10,501 bases of DNA from Bacteroidales bacterium (GTDB taxonomy: Bacteria; Bacteroidota; Bacteroidia; Bacteroidales; UBA3663): assembly GCA_030526445.1 (NCBI GenBank), contig JAUNCV010000065.1, positions 1-10,501 of the forward strand. Direction: 5' to 3'. The position numbers were made by a program, and so were the translations under genes. This document shows positions 1-9,300 of this stretch, piece after piece. The notes under the pieces were generated by a model. The model was given only the letters and a program-made list of their open reading frames with translations. It was not told the DNA's origin and searched no databases. The number at the start of each line of letters is the position of its first letter. Within the stretch, counting starts at the first letter, position 1.

Positions 1-2441
1 AGATACTTGACCTGCTGGTTGAAGTCGGGGCGATTGAAGACGCCATTGGCAATAGTGTGCACATCCATGCCGAAGAGTGCGCCCGAGAAAGTGCCTATGT
101 AGCTGAATTTGTCGAGGTTAGGGAGAGCAGACTCCCATGTCTGACGTCCACCCCACGAAAGTCCGGCCATGGCACGATTGTTACGGTCGGCCTTGGTGCG
201 GAAGGTCTTGTCGATCATAGGAATAAGATCGGCAATCAGCGCCTCATTGAAGCTCTTGCCATAGCTCTCGTAAGTGGTGCCGCCATAGCCAAATGGAGCC
301 TGTGTGTCGCCACTCTCCATAACTAGAATCATAGGCACACATTCGCCTGAGGCAATCATGTTGTCGAGAATGAAGTTGGCACGGCCCTGCAGGCTGCTCC
401 AGCCGGTCTCGTCTTCGCCCATGCCATGCTGCAAGTAAAGCACAGGATACTTCTTCTTGCCCTTCTCATAGTCGGCAGGCGTATAAACCATGGCATGGCG
501 CCACTGCTGCTGGCTTTCGGCCCAGTAAGTGATGCTTCGAACCTGACCATGAGCGGTCTCTTTGCTTGGACGATACCAGTTACCCTCTTCACCTTCAGGC
601 ACTTCTATGCCACCTGCATAGCGGTTGCAGCCGAAGAAACTTGTGGTCTTTAGGTCGATGACCGACATGCCATCGGCAATGAGGAAGTAGTAGTGGAAAC
701 CTACGACGAGCGGATCGGTCACACACGAGAAGTTGCCTTGAGCATCCTTCTCCATGGTGTACTTTTTGCTGCAGATATCTACGACAAGTTCCTTGGTCTG
801 AGGCTGATGGATATTAAAGTAAACGCGGCCCTCCTTATCGATGCGAGGGAAGTCGGCACCATCAATGTTGGTTTCGGCAGGCTGAGTCTTGGCGATAATC
901 TCTTGCATAGTAGCGGGTTTCTCATCAGCGCGATAGAACTGCCACCAGTCAAAATTGAAGAGCGGATTGCTCTTATTGCCCGAGAAGGTGAAATAGAGAT
1001 CGTGAATGCCACGCACCTTTTTTACTTCGGCATTGAGCGTTACCCAATGTTCTGGGCCACCGGTCACAGGCACATCGAACTGAGCAATAACCTCACCCTC
1101 ACGACTATCGATGCGCACTTCGAGCACACCGCCGAAACCAGGACTGGCTACCGAAGCTTGCATCACGGCAGGTGCCTCGTTGCCGAAATCGACCGAACGA
1201 ACCAAGACTGCATCGCCATGGTGAATCTGGGTGAGATAAACGCCCTTCTTGTTGAGCTTGGTGCCTTTCTCAATCATAGGTCCACCAGGACGAGTAGGAA
1301 TCTGCTGCCACTTAACCTCGCAGGTGCTTACGCCATCATGATATACCGACTTTACGCCCCACGAGTTGGCCATGGTGGTAGCGGTCTGACGCTTGTAAGG
1401 ATTGAGGTGTTCAAGTGGCTCGATAGCAGGACAATCGAGCCAGTAAGGCAACTGCTCGATGGTGCCGTCGGCACGATAATACATCTCGGCACCCGAAACG
1501 CTTCGACGCTCAGAGTGCTCCTGAGTTTCGCGACGGAGAATGTCGTAATTCAGGCCAAAGCAGTAATTATGACCACGATAGCTAATAATTCCGGGATGAT
1601 TACCACGGGTGCGAGGAGTTGGCGCCATGATATAATCGACCCACTTCCATGGACCCGTTGGCTTATCGCTCATAGCATAGCCGATAGCTTCAGGACAACA
1701 GGTTGAGGCAAAGGCCAGATAATACTTTTTCTCGCCCTTGTCGTTATTGCGATACCAGAACCATGGGCCCTCCTGATAGTTCTTGAAAGCCCAGTTCTTG
1801 CGAGTCTTGTGATCTTTGTACTGATTCATATCGATGCGAGCTCCTGGTTCGGTGACAGGACGCATCACACCATCGCGTGGGTCGAGCACAAGAATTGGGC
1901 CATCGGTCGAAATCATGTCTTTGTTCAGCTTGATGCAGTAGGTATGCGGATTGCCCCAATACATATAGGCCTGACCATCTTCGTCAATGGCAACGGCTGG
2001 GTCGATATCATCCCAATGTTCGCTCTGCCATACGAGTGGCTTGCCAATAGGGTCTTTGAACGGACCATAAGGTGAATCGGCTACCAACACGCCAATACCA
2101 TTGCCGTGGAGAGGGCAGTACATGTAGAACTTGCCATCGCGCTCCACCACATGAAGCGCCCAGGCACCCACATCGCGGCTGCGCCACTTGAAGTCCTGCA
2201 GCGAAGCGACAGCGCCATACTCTTTCCAGTTGACCATATCGGTCGAGGTATAGAGCAACCAGTCCTGCATCTCGAAGTTCCAGCCACGGGCATAATCTTC
2301 GTCGTGAGTGACATAGAGGTAACAGGTATCATTATAGACCATAGGAGCGGGATCGGCCGTAAACTTGGTCTGTATCACAGGCTCTTGCGCCATAGCTGAG
2401 GCAGCCATCATAGCGCCTGACAAAAGAAGAATGTGTTTCAT
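1..2441 (-). CDS. Secreted GH43-CBM6-CE1 fusion (arabinofuranosidase/xylosidase plus feruloyl/acetyl esterase), C-terminus cut by window
   Basis: One continuous open frame runs from ATG 2441-2439 to the left edge (about 813 codons), where the gene is cut. A Sec signal peptide ends near A18-Q19 (AMA|QE), supporting this start. The GH43 domain (about 22-335) keeps the expected triad: base D30 (TADPAP), pKa modulator D147 (DIDP), acid E224 (QEGPW). A CBM6-like module follows (about 342-503, ending FNFDWWQFY), then a beta-rich linker domain (about 520-605), then a CE1 alpha/beta-hydrolase (from about 630) with an oxyanion-type HGMG at 672-675 and nucleophile elbow GLSWGG with S762. The catalytic Asp and His lie beyond the window. 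Family knowledge suggests removal of arabinose or xylose substituents plus feruloyl or acetyl groups from arabinoxylan, outside the cytoplasm; the substrate is inferred. The GH43-CBM6 half is clearly paralogous to that of the gene at 6334-10140. It is fourth in the operon, 14 bases after the previous stop. Confidence 0.9.
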   Translation of the reverse strand, partial: MKHILLLSGAMMAASAMAQEPVIQTKFTADPAPMVYNDTCYLYVTHDEDYARGWNFEMQDWLLYTSTDMVNWKEYGAVASLQDFKWRSRDVGAWALHVVERDGKFYMYCPLHGNGIGVLVADSPYGPFKDPIGKPLVWQSEHWDDIDPAVAIDEDGQAYMYWGNPHTYCIKLNKDMISTDGPILVLDPRDGVMRPVTEPGARIDMNQYKDHKTRKNWAFKNYQEGPWFWYRNNDKGEKKYYLAFASTCCPEAIGYAMSDKPTGPWKWVDYIMAPTPRTRGNHPGIISYRGHNYCFGLNYDILRRETQEHSERRSVSGAEMYYRADGTIEQLPYWLDCPAIEPLEHLNPYKRQTATTMANSWGVKSVYHDGVSTCEVKWQQIPTRPGGPMIEKGTKLNKKGVYLTQIHHGDAVLVRSVDFGNEAPAVMQASVASPGFGGVLEVRIDSREGEVIAQFDVPVTGGPEHWVTLNAEVKKVRGIHDLYFTFSGNKSNPLFNFDWWQFYRADEKPATMQEIIAKTQPAETNIDGADFPRIDKEGRVYFNIHQPQTKELVVDICSKKYTMEKDAQGNFSCVTDPLVVGFHYYFLIADGMSVIDLKTTSFFGCNRYAGGIEVPEGEEGNWYRPSKETAHGQVRSITYWAESQQQWRHAMVYTPADYEKGKKKYPVLYLQHGMGEDETGWSSLQGRANFILDNMIASGECVPMILVMESGDTQAPFGYGGTTYESYGKSFNEALIADLIPMIDKTFRTKADRNNRAMAGLSWGGRQTWESALPNLDKFSYIGTFSGALFGMDVHTIANGVFNRPDFNQQVKY

Positions 2442-2455
2442 ATATAATAGGTATT

Positions 2456-4219
2456 TTAGTGTTCGTAGCGGAACCAATCCACATCCACGTAGCCACCCTT
2501 CTGCTTGGTGCAGTAGTTGAAGATGGCAAACTTGGTGCCCATGAAGAACTTGCGGTAGTCGAAGCGCATACGGAAATCACCACCAATCTGCTTCCAGTTC
2601 TTGCCCTGATCGGTGCTATACCAGAAGGTTGCATTGTCGTTGTGGCCTGGCTGGAAGTCGCCTGTAATCTTGAGGCAGACATTCTTGCCCGAAATCTTCA
2701 CACGGGCAATCTCCTGGCGTTCAATACCGGTAATAGCATGCTCCTGCGTGGTCATCTCGACCACCTCATGAGTGAGTACGAGCTCGGTCTTGCCACCATT
2801 CTTCTCGATGGTGAGGATACCCGAATGGCCATTGAAGGCTGCAAAGCCGGCACGGTCGCCATCCTTCATCTTGCGGATATCGATCGATACTGCACCTGCA
2901 CAGGTTGGGCCCTCCATACGCTGAGTAAGAGTATTGCGTGCATCGTACAATGACTTGGCAGGGATAGAGGTCTTAAGACGCAGGTAGCCAGGGCGTTCGG
3001 TCATGCTCCAAGCCTCCTTCACTGGATTATGATTCCACTGCCAGAGAGGCACATTGGTGTTCATAGTTGATTCGACACCGAACTCATCGCTCTTCACAAT
3101 ACTGATGTAGCCATCCTTATTGACAGTTGAGAGTCGCTCTGGCTCGCGAGCAGGCGTTGGTTCCTCAACACGGAGTGTCATAGTCTCTGGCACCTTGCCC
3201 TCTTCGAGTGTGCCAATCATTGGCCAACCATCAATCCAGTTGCAGGGGTTGAGGGTCAACGAACGGCCTACACCGCCACGATCCTGGAAGATGACGCCAT
3301 ACCACTCGCCATTCTTGCCATCGACCACCGTACCCTGGCCTACATAGTTCCATCCGCCGAACTTGCTCTTGAGAATAAGTTTCTTCTCGTATGGACCCTC
3401 GATGTTCTTGCTGCGGTAAGCCACCTGACAGCGACCGGTCTGTGGCCAGCCAATCATCGAGAGATAATACATACCATCGTGCTTGAAGGCACGGCTACCC
3501 TCGAGCAAACCCTGAGGCATGCCCTCACGGGTGTTGAGTGTACGCTGTTCGAAGGTTGGGTCCTGTGCTGTAAGGTCCTCGGTAAGACGAGCCAACTGCA
3601 CGGCACCACCATTGAAGAAGACGTAGCAACGGTCATCTTTATCGTCGAAAAGCAACGAAGCATCGTGATAATGAGGCAGTCGGGCATGAAGAGTCCAACC
3701 CTTGGCAGGGTCGTCGGTCTTGTAGAGCCAAGACTTGTGAGGGGCATCGTTGGCCGAGAAGAGAATCCAGAAGGTTCCCTTGTGGTAACGAATAGAGGTT
3801 GCCCACTGACCACGGCCGTAAACAGTTCCGAGCGCCACATTGCCTTCGCCAAAACCACAGCCGCCATCGTTGGTGCCCTCAGCACCTTTGCCTATCATCC
3901 ATGGGGTTTCCATATCGTAGCGAGGAGTGTCGTGAATCTCGTCGAACACATACGAGACAGTCTCCCAGGTCACAAGATCGCGGCTTCGCATCACAGGGCA
4001 ACCTGGCATCAGATGCATGGTGGTCGAAACCAAATAATAGAAATCGCCTACGCGGATGATGTCTGGATCGGGTACATCGGCCCACATCCAGAGGTTATTC
4101 ACAGTCTTGGTCTCAGGAGCCTTACCACCCGGATAGACAACATCATATTCACTTTTCTGCTGTGCGAACAAAGAGGTGCCACACAAGAGAGAGAATGCAA
4201 GAATAAGGGATTTTTTCAT
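2456..4219 (-). CDS. Secreted GH43 beta-xylosidase / alpha-L-arabinofuranosidase with C-terminal concanavalin-like domain
   Basis: This 587-residue protein starts with a signal peptide cleaved near A19 (LFA|QQ). The five-bladed GH43 propeller covers about 40-345, with base D51 (VPDPDI), pKa modulator D186 (YHDASL) and acid E240 (LLEGSR). Residues about 375-587 form a beta-sandwich like the C-terminal domain of GH43 beta-xylosidases, ending in YVDVDWFRYEH; in this family that domain helps shape the active-site pocket. Sequence style (WADVPDPDIIRVGD, then SRDLVTW) resembles GH43 subfamily 12, assigned from memory. The enzyme would release xylose or arabinofuranose from xylan side chains or oligosaccharides, probably in the periplasm or at the cell surface. 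Xylosidase versus arabinofuranosidase cannot be settled from sequence by eye. It is third in the operon: 63 bases follow the previous stop, including an inverted repeat, and 14 bases separate it from the next start. There is no Shine-Dalgarno; the leader is A/T-rich. Confidence 0.92.
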   Translation of the reverse strand: MKKSLILAFSLLCGTSLFAQQKSEYDVVYPGGKAPETKTVNNLWMWADVPDPDIIRVGDFYYLVSTTMHLMPGCPVMRSRDLVTWETVSYVFDEIHDTPRYDMETPWMIGKGAEGTNDGGCGFGEGNVALGTVYGRGQWATSIRYHKGTFWILFSANDAPHKSWLYKTDDPAKGWTLHARLPHYHDASLLFDDKDDRCYVFFNGGAVQLARLTEDLTAQDPTFEQRTLNTREGMPQGLLEGSRAFKHDGMYYLSMIGWPQTGRCQVAYRSKNIEGPYEKKLILKSKFGGWNYVGQGTVVDGKNGEWYGVIFQDRGGVGRSLTLNPCNWIDGWPMIGTLEEGKVPETMTLRVEEPTPAREPERLSTVNKDGYISIVKSDEFGVESTMNTNVPLWQWNHNPVKEAWSMTERPGYLRLKTSIPAKSLYDARNTLTQRMEGPTCAGAVSIDIRKMKDGDRAGFAAFNGHSGILTIEKNGGKTELVLTHEVVEMTTQEHAITGIERQEIARVKISGKNVCLKITGDFQPGHNDNATFWYSTDQGKNWKQIGGDFRMRFDYRKFFMGTKFAIFNYCTKQKGGYVDVDWFRYEH

Positions 4220-4244
4220 AATTAGAAAATGAGATATATGAGTG

Positions 4245-4280
4245 TGTCATCCCTCGACAAGCTCAGGATGACATTTTTTT
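4245..4280 (+). repeat. Intercistronic inverted repeat with a T-run on the + side
   Basis: Perfect 8-bp arms TGTCATCC (4245-4252) and GGATGACA (4266-4273) enclose a 13-base loop in the gap between the second and third genes of the operon. Seven Ts follow directly on the + strand (4274-4280), so the element has intrinsic-terminator form only for transcripts running against the operon. In the operon mRNA the run of A precedes the hairpin and no U-run follows, so it should not stop transcription there; an mRNA processing or stability role is possible. The arm-and-loop sequence resembles a short palindrome (TCATCCTGAGC...) that I recall as dispersed in many bacterial genomes; that is recollection, not a search result. 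Confidence 0.7.
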
Positions 4281-4282
4281 GA

Positions 4283-6322
4283 TTAGTTGATCAGGTAAAT
4301 CTTTGTCACGCCATTGTAAGTTGCCTTGACTGTAGCACGACCAGCATTGACTTTGCTCACTTCGAACTTCACCTCTGGCGAGTTAGCAGAAACCTTAATG
4401 GCCGAATTATCGTTCATGCGAGCATAGAGCTGATAGTGGTCGTTCTGGGTGTAACCATTGCGGTCAGATGAAAGCAAGGCCTCTTTTGGCATAACGAGAT
4501 TGGTGCCATCGACAGTAATAGTAACCTCAGGTACGAAAGGTGCCTTTGGTGCCTCCATACCGCTCTTTGAGAAGCTGATGCCGTGCAAATCACAGAGACC
4601 GAATGGACGAGGATTCTGCATTGGGCGTCCCCAACGTGGCATCTCAGGCGCCTTCACCTCTGGACCTTCGACCACAAGATAAATAGCATGTTTGCCTGCG
4701 AGACCCTCGACCTGAGGAACCTTGGCCGACACCATGGTGCGAGTGCCACGCTTCATGGCAGGCACTTCGATGACCGCAATCTCCTTGCCATTGTGCACAT
4801 TATTATTATAAGCGCCATCGAGCATCACATGAATCTTGAACGCCTTGTCATCAACACCAGCAGAGAGGTCAATGTTGATGGTAGTGCCATCGCCTACCTT
4901 GGCACCCTGGAATGCTTTACAGCCTTTGGTGTCCTGAGCAAGTCCGCCAAAACCAAAATACTTGTAGCCGAGAATAGCTCCATTCTTGAGACCGGCACAA
5001 TCCATAGTGTTGTTCCAGATGTCGCGCTGGTCTTGCATAGCATTGTTATCGTTGATGAATGCCACAAGGCCCGCAGAATAATACTTATAAGGATCGAGGC
5101 CAAAGATCTGGAAGCCCTCGGAAGTCACCTCGGCACCAGTGTAATGGTCGCCATTGGCAGCTTGAGCAGTCCACTCCTTGTTTGGAGCATATTCATCATA
5201 TCCCACAATGCGCACCTGTCCGCCCTTGGCTACAGACTTCTTGTCCCACTCAATCTTGACAGGAGCAACCATGGCCTGACGGGCATTGCCGAAGCCGCGT
5301 GGTGGACGATGGTAGAAGACATACCACTGACCATTGATCTCCTGGAGTGAACCATGTGTGTTATGAGCAAAGTTGCCTGTTGTGAGTGCCGAACCATCTT
5401 CGTTGAGCACTACACCACGGCTATCGACCAACACACCACCCGAACGCCATGGGCCAAGCGGAGAGTCGCCATAAGCATAACGAAGAGCAGAGTTGGTAGA
5501 GCCCAAACCATAGTCAGGACCACTGTAGCCAGAGAAGACCATTACATATTTGTTGCCCACCTGACGGATTGACGATGCCTCGAAGAAATTAAACTCACCT
5601 GGATTCTGCCCCTTGTAAAGAGCTGGATACTGGGTACCTTCTGGGTCGCGCACCTCGCCATAACGTGCAGAGGCTGGAATGAAGTAATCGTGAATCTGGG
5701 TGCCAGGACGAACCGAATACATGGTCTCCTGGTCAAGTTCTGCCGCAGTAGAGTGCTGGAAACCATAGAACACATAGGCACGGAAGCCCTTCTTATAATC
5801 AGGGTCCTTCTTATTGGTGACTGGCTCAATAAATACCGATGGGTCGAAATCGATCATCGAACCCTCGACACACTGGCGCTGGTCTTCGGTCAGATTGATT
5901 GGAGTGAATGGTCCGTTAGGACGATCGCCCTTACAAACCATAGGTACACGACGCCAGCCACGAGAGTGTGGATAGAGATAATATACCTTCTTGCCATTCT
6001 CCTTAACCTCAACAAGGTCTGGAGCGAACATTGTGTCCCACTGTCCATCAACATAATGAGTGAAGATAGCGCCTTCGTCGCGCCAATCTGAGAGATCCTC
6101 AACAGGAGCAGACCACATGCGAATATCTGGACCGCAATAGCCGGTGTTCTTCACATCGTGCGAACCAATAATATAGGCACGATACTTGCCTGGCTGGTCA
6201 GGATCTTCGAATACACGAGGTTCGCCATCAGGCAGGTGCTCCCACAAAGGAAGATAAGGGTTTTGCGCCTGAAGAGCGCAGGTGGCTGCCAGCAACACAG
6301 CCGAAAGAAGAGCTTTTTTCAT
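4283..6322 (-). CDS. Secreted GH43-family glycosidase with extra C-terminal beta-rich modules
   Basis: This 679-residue protein has a signal peptide cleaved near A19-Q20 (LQA|QN). The GH43 domain spans about 20-380. The usual N-terminal A-D-P is replaced by PDGEP, making D32 the likely base; D160 (DFDPSVF) is the likely pKa modulator and E248 (FFEASS) the likely acid. The SHD at 54-56, WSAPVEDLSDW at 70-80 and HNTHGS at 320-325 are typical of a Bacteroidetes GH43 group whose members I cannot tie to one substrate. Residues about 410-585 look like a CBM6-type beta-sandwich, and about 597-679 like a small Ig-like domain ending KIYLIN. Neither C-terminal call is firm. Arabinofuranosidase, xylosidase and galactosidase-type activities are all possible. 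It starts 11 bases after the preceding stop, consistent with cotranscription as the second gene, and probably acts on the same glycan as its neighbours. Confidence 0.88.
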   Translation of the reverse strand: MKKALLSAVLLAATCALQAQNPYLPLWEHLPDGEPRVFEDPDQPGKYRAYIIGSHDVKNTGYCGPDIRMWSAPVEDLSDWRDEGAIFTHYVDGQWDTMFAPDLVEVKENGKKVYYLYPHSRGWRRVPMVCKGDRPNGPFTPINLTEDQRQCVEGSMIDFDPSVFIEPVTNKKDPDYKKGFRAYVFYGFQHSTAAELDQETMYSVRPGTQIHDYFIPASARYGEVRDPEGTQYPALYKGQNPGEFNFFEASSIRQVGNKYVMVFSGYSGPDYGLGSTNSALRYAYGDSPLGPWRSGGVLVDSRGVVLNEDGSALTTGNFAHNTHGSLQEINGQWYVFYHRPPRGFGNARQAMVAPVKIEWDKKSVAKGGQVRIVGYDEYAPNKEWTAQAANGDHYTGAEVTSEGFQIFGLDPYKYYSAGLVAFINDNNAMQDQRDIWNNTMDCAGLKNGAILGYKYFGFGGLAQDTKGCKAFQGAKVGDGTTINIDLSAGVDDKAFKIHVMLDGAYNNNVHNGKEIAVIEVPAMKRGTRTMVSAKVPQVEGLAGKHAIYLVVEGPEVKAPEMPRWGRPMQNPRPFGLCDLHGISFSKSGMEAPKAPFVPEVTITVDGTNLVMPKEALLSSDRNGYTQNDHYQLYARMNDNSAIKVSANSPEVKFEVSKVNAGRATVKATYNGVTKIYLIN

Positions 6323-6333
6323 TGTTGTGTATG

Positions 6334-9300
6334 TTAGAGTTTTACAGATTTATTAACATTGATAATATATTCATAAAGGCCAAGTTCTTCATATTTCTTG
6401 CTGGCCTTTTTGCCCTTGAGTGGCGACTTGGTTCGTACAATAACTTTGTTCGAAGCCTCTTTGACACTCTTTGAAACAACTGCCGAAGAGAGCTGTCCAC
6501 TCTCCCACTGGAGCGAAACCTCATAGCCACCACGGGCACGAAGACCAGAAACACTTCCCTGTGCCCAAGCCTCAGGCAAGGCAGGAAGCAAATAGATGAC
6601 TGGCGTACTGCCCTTGGCTCCGTCATATTCGCTCTGCATCAACATCTCAGCAATGCCAGCAGTAGCACCGAAATTGCCATCAATCTGGAATGGTGGATGC
6701 GCATCGAAGAGATTTGGGAAGGTTCGGCCATCAGGATACTTATGCTCAACGCCCTCGTTAGGCAAGAGTCGAAGCATATTACTGATAATGGTGAAAGCAT
6801 GATTGCCATCGAGCATGCGTGCCCAAAAGTTGATTTTCCAGCCCAAACTCCAGCCTGTGGCCTGATCGCCACGCTGATTGAGAGTCACGCCCGAAGCGCG
6901 CCAAAGCTCTGGGGTAGAGATAGGAGAAATCTGGTGTGAAGGATAGAGCCCATAGAGATGCGAGATGTGACGATGCTCATTCTTTGGGTCATCAAGGTCT
7001 TCAATCCACTCTTGCAACTGACCATACTGGCCTACCTGCATAGGTGGCAACAAAGCAAGTTTCTCGGCTACTGCAGCCTGGAACTCCTTATCTTTGCCCA
7101 AAATCTTAGCAGCCATCATGGCCTGTGTCAAAGCATCGCGTACAATCTGATTATCCATAGTGCAACCCGCTGTCACAGGACTCTGCTTGCCCATACCGCC
7201 CTGTTCAGGGCTCACTGAAGGGGCAATGACCCAATAGTTCTTGCCACCGATGTTTCGGCCTAACTGACTGTCGGCAGGAATAGGCTTCATGAAGTCAAGA
7301 TAGAACTCTGCGGCACCCTTAAGAATAGGGTAATATTCGGCCAGGAATTGCTTATCGAGCGAATAGAGGTAATGCTCCCAAAGATGAGTGGTAAGCCAAG
7401 CGCCACCATTGGGAAACATGCCCCAGAATGCACCATCTACAGGGCCCGCAATACGCCAGAGGTCGGTATTGTGATGAGCCATCCAGCCCTTGCAGCCATA
7501 CATCTGCTGAGCGGTAATGGCACCCGTTTGACTCAAGTCCTTTATCATCGAGAAGAGAGGCTCATGGTTTTCGGCCAAATTGCAGACCTCTGCTGGCCAG
7601 TAGTTCATCTCAGCATTGATATTGATGGTGTACTTTGAGTCCCATGGCGCAAACTGCTTATCGTTCCAGATACCTTGCAAGTTGGCAGGTTGTCCGCCCT
7701 GCTGCGATGCACTAATGAGCAAATATCGTCCATAATTGAACAAAAGCGACACCATATCCATGTCCTGACTGCCATAGAAGCGGTCGAGACGCACGTCGGT
7801 TGGCAACAAACAATTCTCGTTGGCTTGACCCAACTGCAATTTTACTCGTCCATACTGCTTCGTGTAAGCTGCTTCGTGACGAGCCTTGAGTTGATCATAA
7901 CTATAGTTGGCTGCAGCCGAAAGATTCTGTTCGATGCGCGCCATAGCGTTGGCCGAAACATCATTATAGTTCTTATAGTTGGTAGCAGCACTCACCAGGA
8001 TGGTGGCTTCGGTAGCACCCGAGATAATGAGATTACCCCAACCGCCTCGCACCTTGCCATCGGTCTTCACCTCGGTCTTGCACTTGGCTGTAAGAGCCGC
8101 TTTGATGCCCTCATGTTCAACACCTTGAATGGTAGCAACCAATGCGTTACCCTGCACCTCTGTCTGGATAGGCAAAGCACAGTTATGGCTGAGTGTGAAG
8201 CTAAGAGCTCCAGGCTTATCGGCCTGAAGGCGAATAGCCACAACACTATCGGCCAACGAGGCAATCACTTCGCGTGTATAAGTGACACCCTTATAACTAT
8301 AAGTGGTGATGGCATTGGCCTGATCGAGCATAAGCTGACGCTTGTAGTTCTGCACTTCATCGTGACCGAAGTTGAGTTTCAGGCTTCCAAGTGTAAGATA
8401 GCGCTGACCATGTGGACCCTTGATGAACTCGCGGTTGATGAGGTCCTCGGCCTCTTTTTCTCGGTCAGCATAAATGAGATTGCGCACCTCTTCGAGATGC
8501 TCTCGGGATGTGTTCGAGTTGTTATTGTGCGGTCCGCCACTCCAGAAGGTCTCTTCATTGAGCTGAATCTCTTCAACCTCAGTTCCGCCAAACACCATGG
8601 CACCCATGCGAGAGTTACCAACTGGCAAAGCCTCGAGCCAGCATGATGCAGGTGCATCATACCACAGTCGCTGGTTCTGCCAGGTTGCCAATGGAGTGGT
8701 ACCAAACTGCCACCAGTCGAAGTTGAAAAGTTTCGGACCTTTGCGGCCTTTGAATACGAAATAGAGATCATGAACACCGGTAACAGACTCTTTGACAAAA
8801 GCGCTTGTGGTCTGCCAGGTTTCCCAACCACCGGTAGTTCCTTGTTCGATTGTGGCAATCTGTTTGCCTTGCAATGAGTCGAGGCGCACCTCAATCTGAC
8901 CACCGCGCAGGGCCGAAGCCAATCGGGCAGAGAAAGTGGTAGGAGCAGTCTCTCCAAAATCCACTTCGCGCACCTTGAGCCAGTCTCCATTATGAATCTC
9001 GCTGATGTAAACACCAGTCTTGGCATGCTCCTCACTCTTCAATCCTTTTGAGAAAGCCATGGTTTCGGCCTCAACACGCTGATAAGGGTTGAGGGTGCCG
9101 AGTGGCTGTGTAATGCCTTCGCGTGTAGGATGAATGATTGGGAAAGAGCCATCTTCGTTATACTGGAACTCCTCGACGGCACAGGCACGACCGAAGCCGC
9201 CGCCCAGCCAGCCGTTGTGGTAGAAGAAATAGCTGTGACCTTTGTAGTCGATGACACCACAGTGATTGGTAAACGAATCGGTACCTACTTCGCCCGTCTC

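Noticed and set aside
693..1706. A 337-codon open frame on the + strand
   Set aside because: It lies wholly antisense to the GH43-CBM6-CE1 gene, whose translation gives clear domains and catalytic motifs; the + translation shows no recognisable family, signal or spacing to a promoter.
1..2441. Possible frameshift or separate genes for the GH43 and esterase parts
   Set aside because: Reading codon by codon from 2441 to the left edge gave no stop and continuous homology-like domains, so it is one fusion gene.
4160..4219. Lipoprotein signal with C13 in the third operon gene
   Set aside because: The residues before C13 are SLL, lacking the small residue required at -1; a standard signal peptidase I site at LFA|QQ fits better.
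4245..4280. Intrinsic terminator ending the operon after the second gene
   Set aside because: The T-run is on the + side only; in the operon direction the hairpin is preceded by As and not followed by Ts.
4283..4540. Type IX secretion C-terminal domain on the 679-residue GH43
   Set aside because: The tail is beta-rich and Ig-like but I could not identify the conserved motifs of that sorting domain.
7675..8646. A 323-codon open frame on the + strand
   Set aside because: It is antisense to the GH95 domain and has no recognisable domain; the codon bias of the real gene explains the lack of stops.
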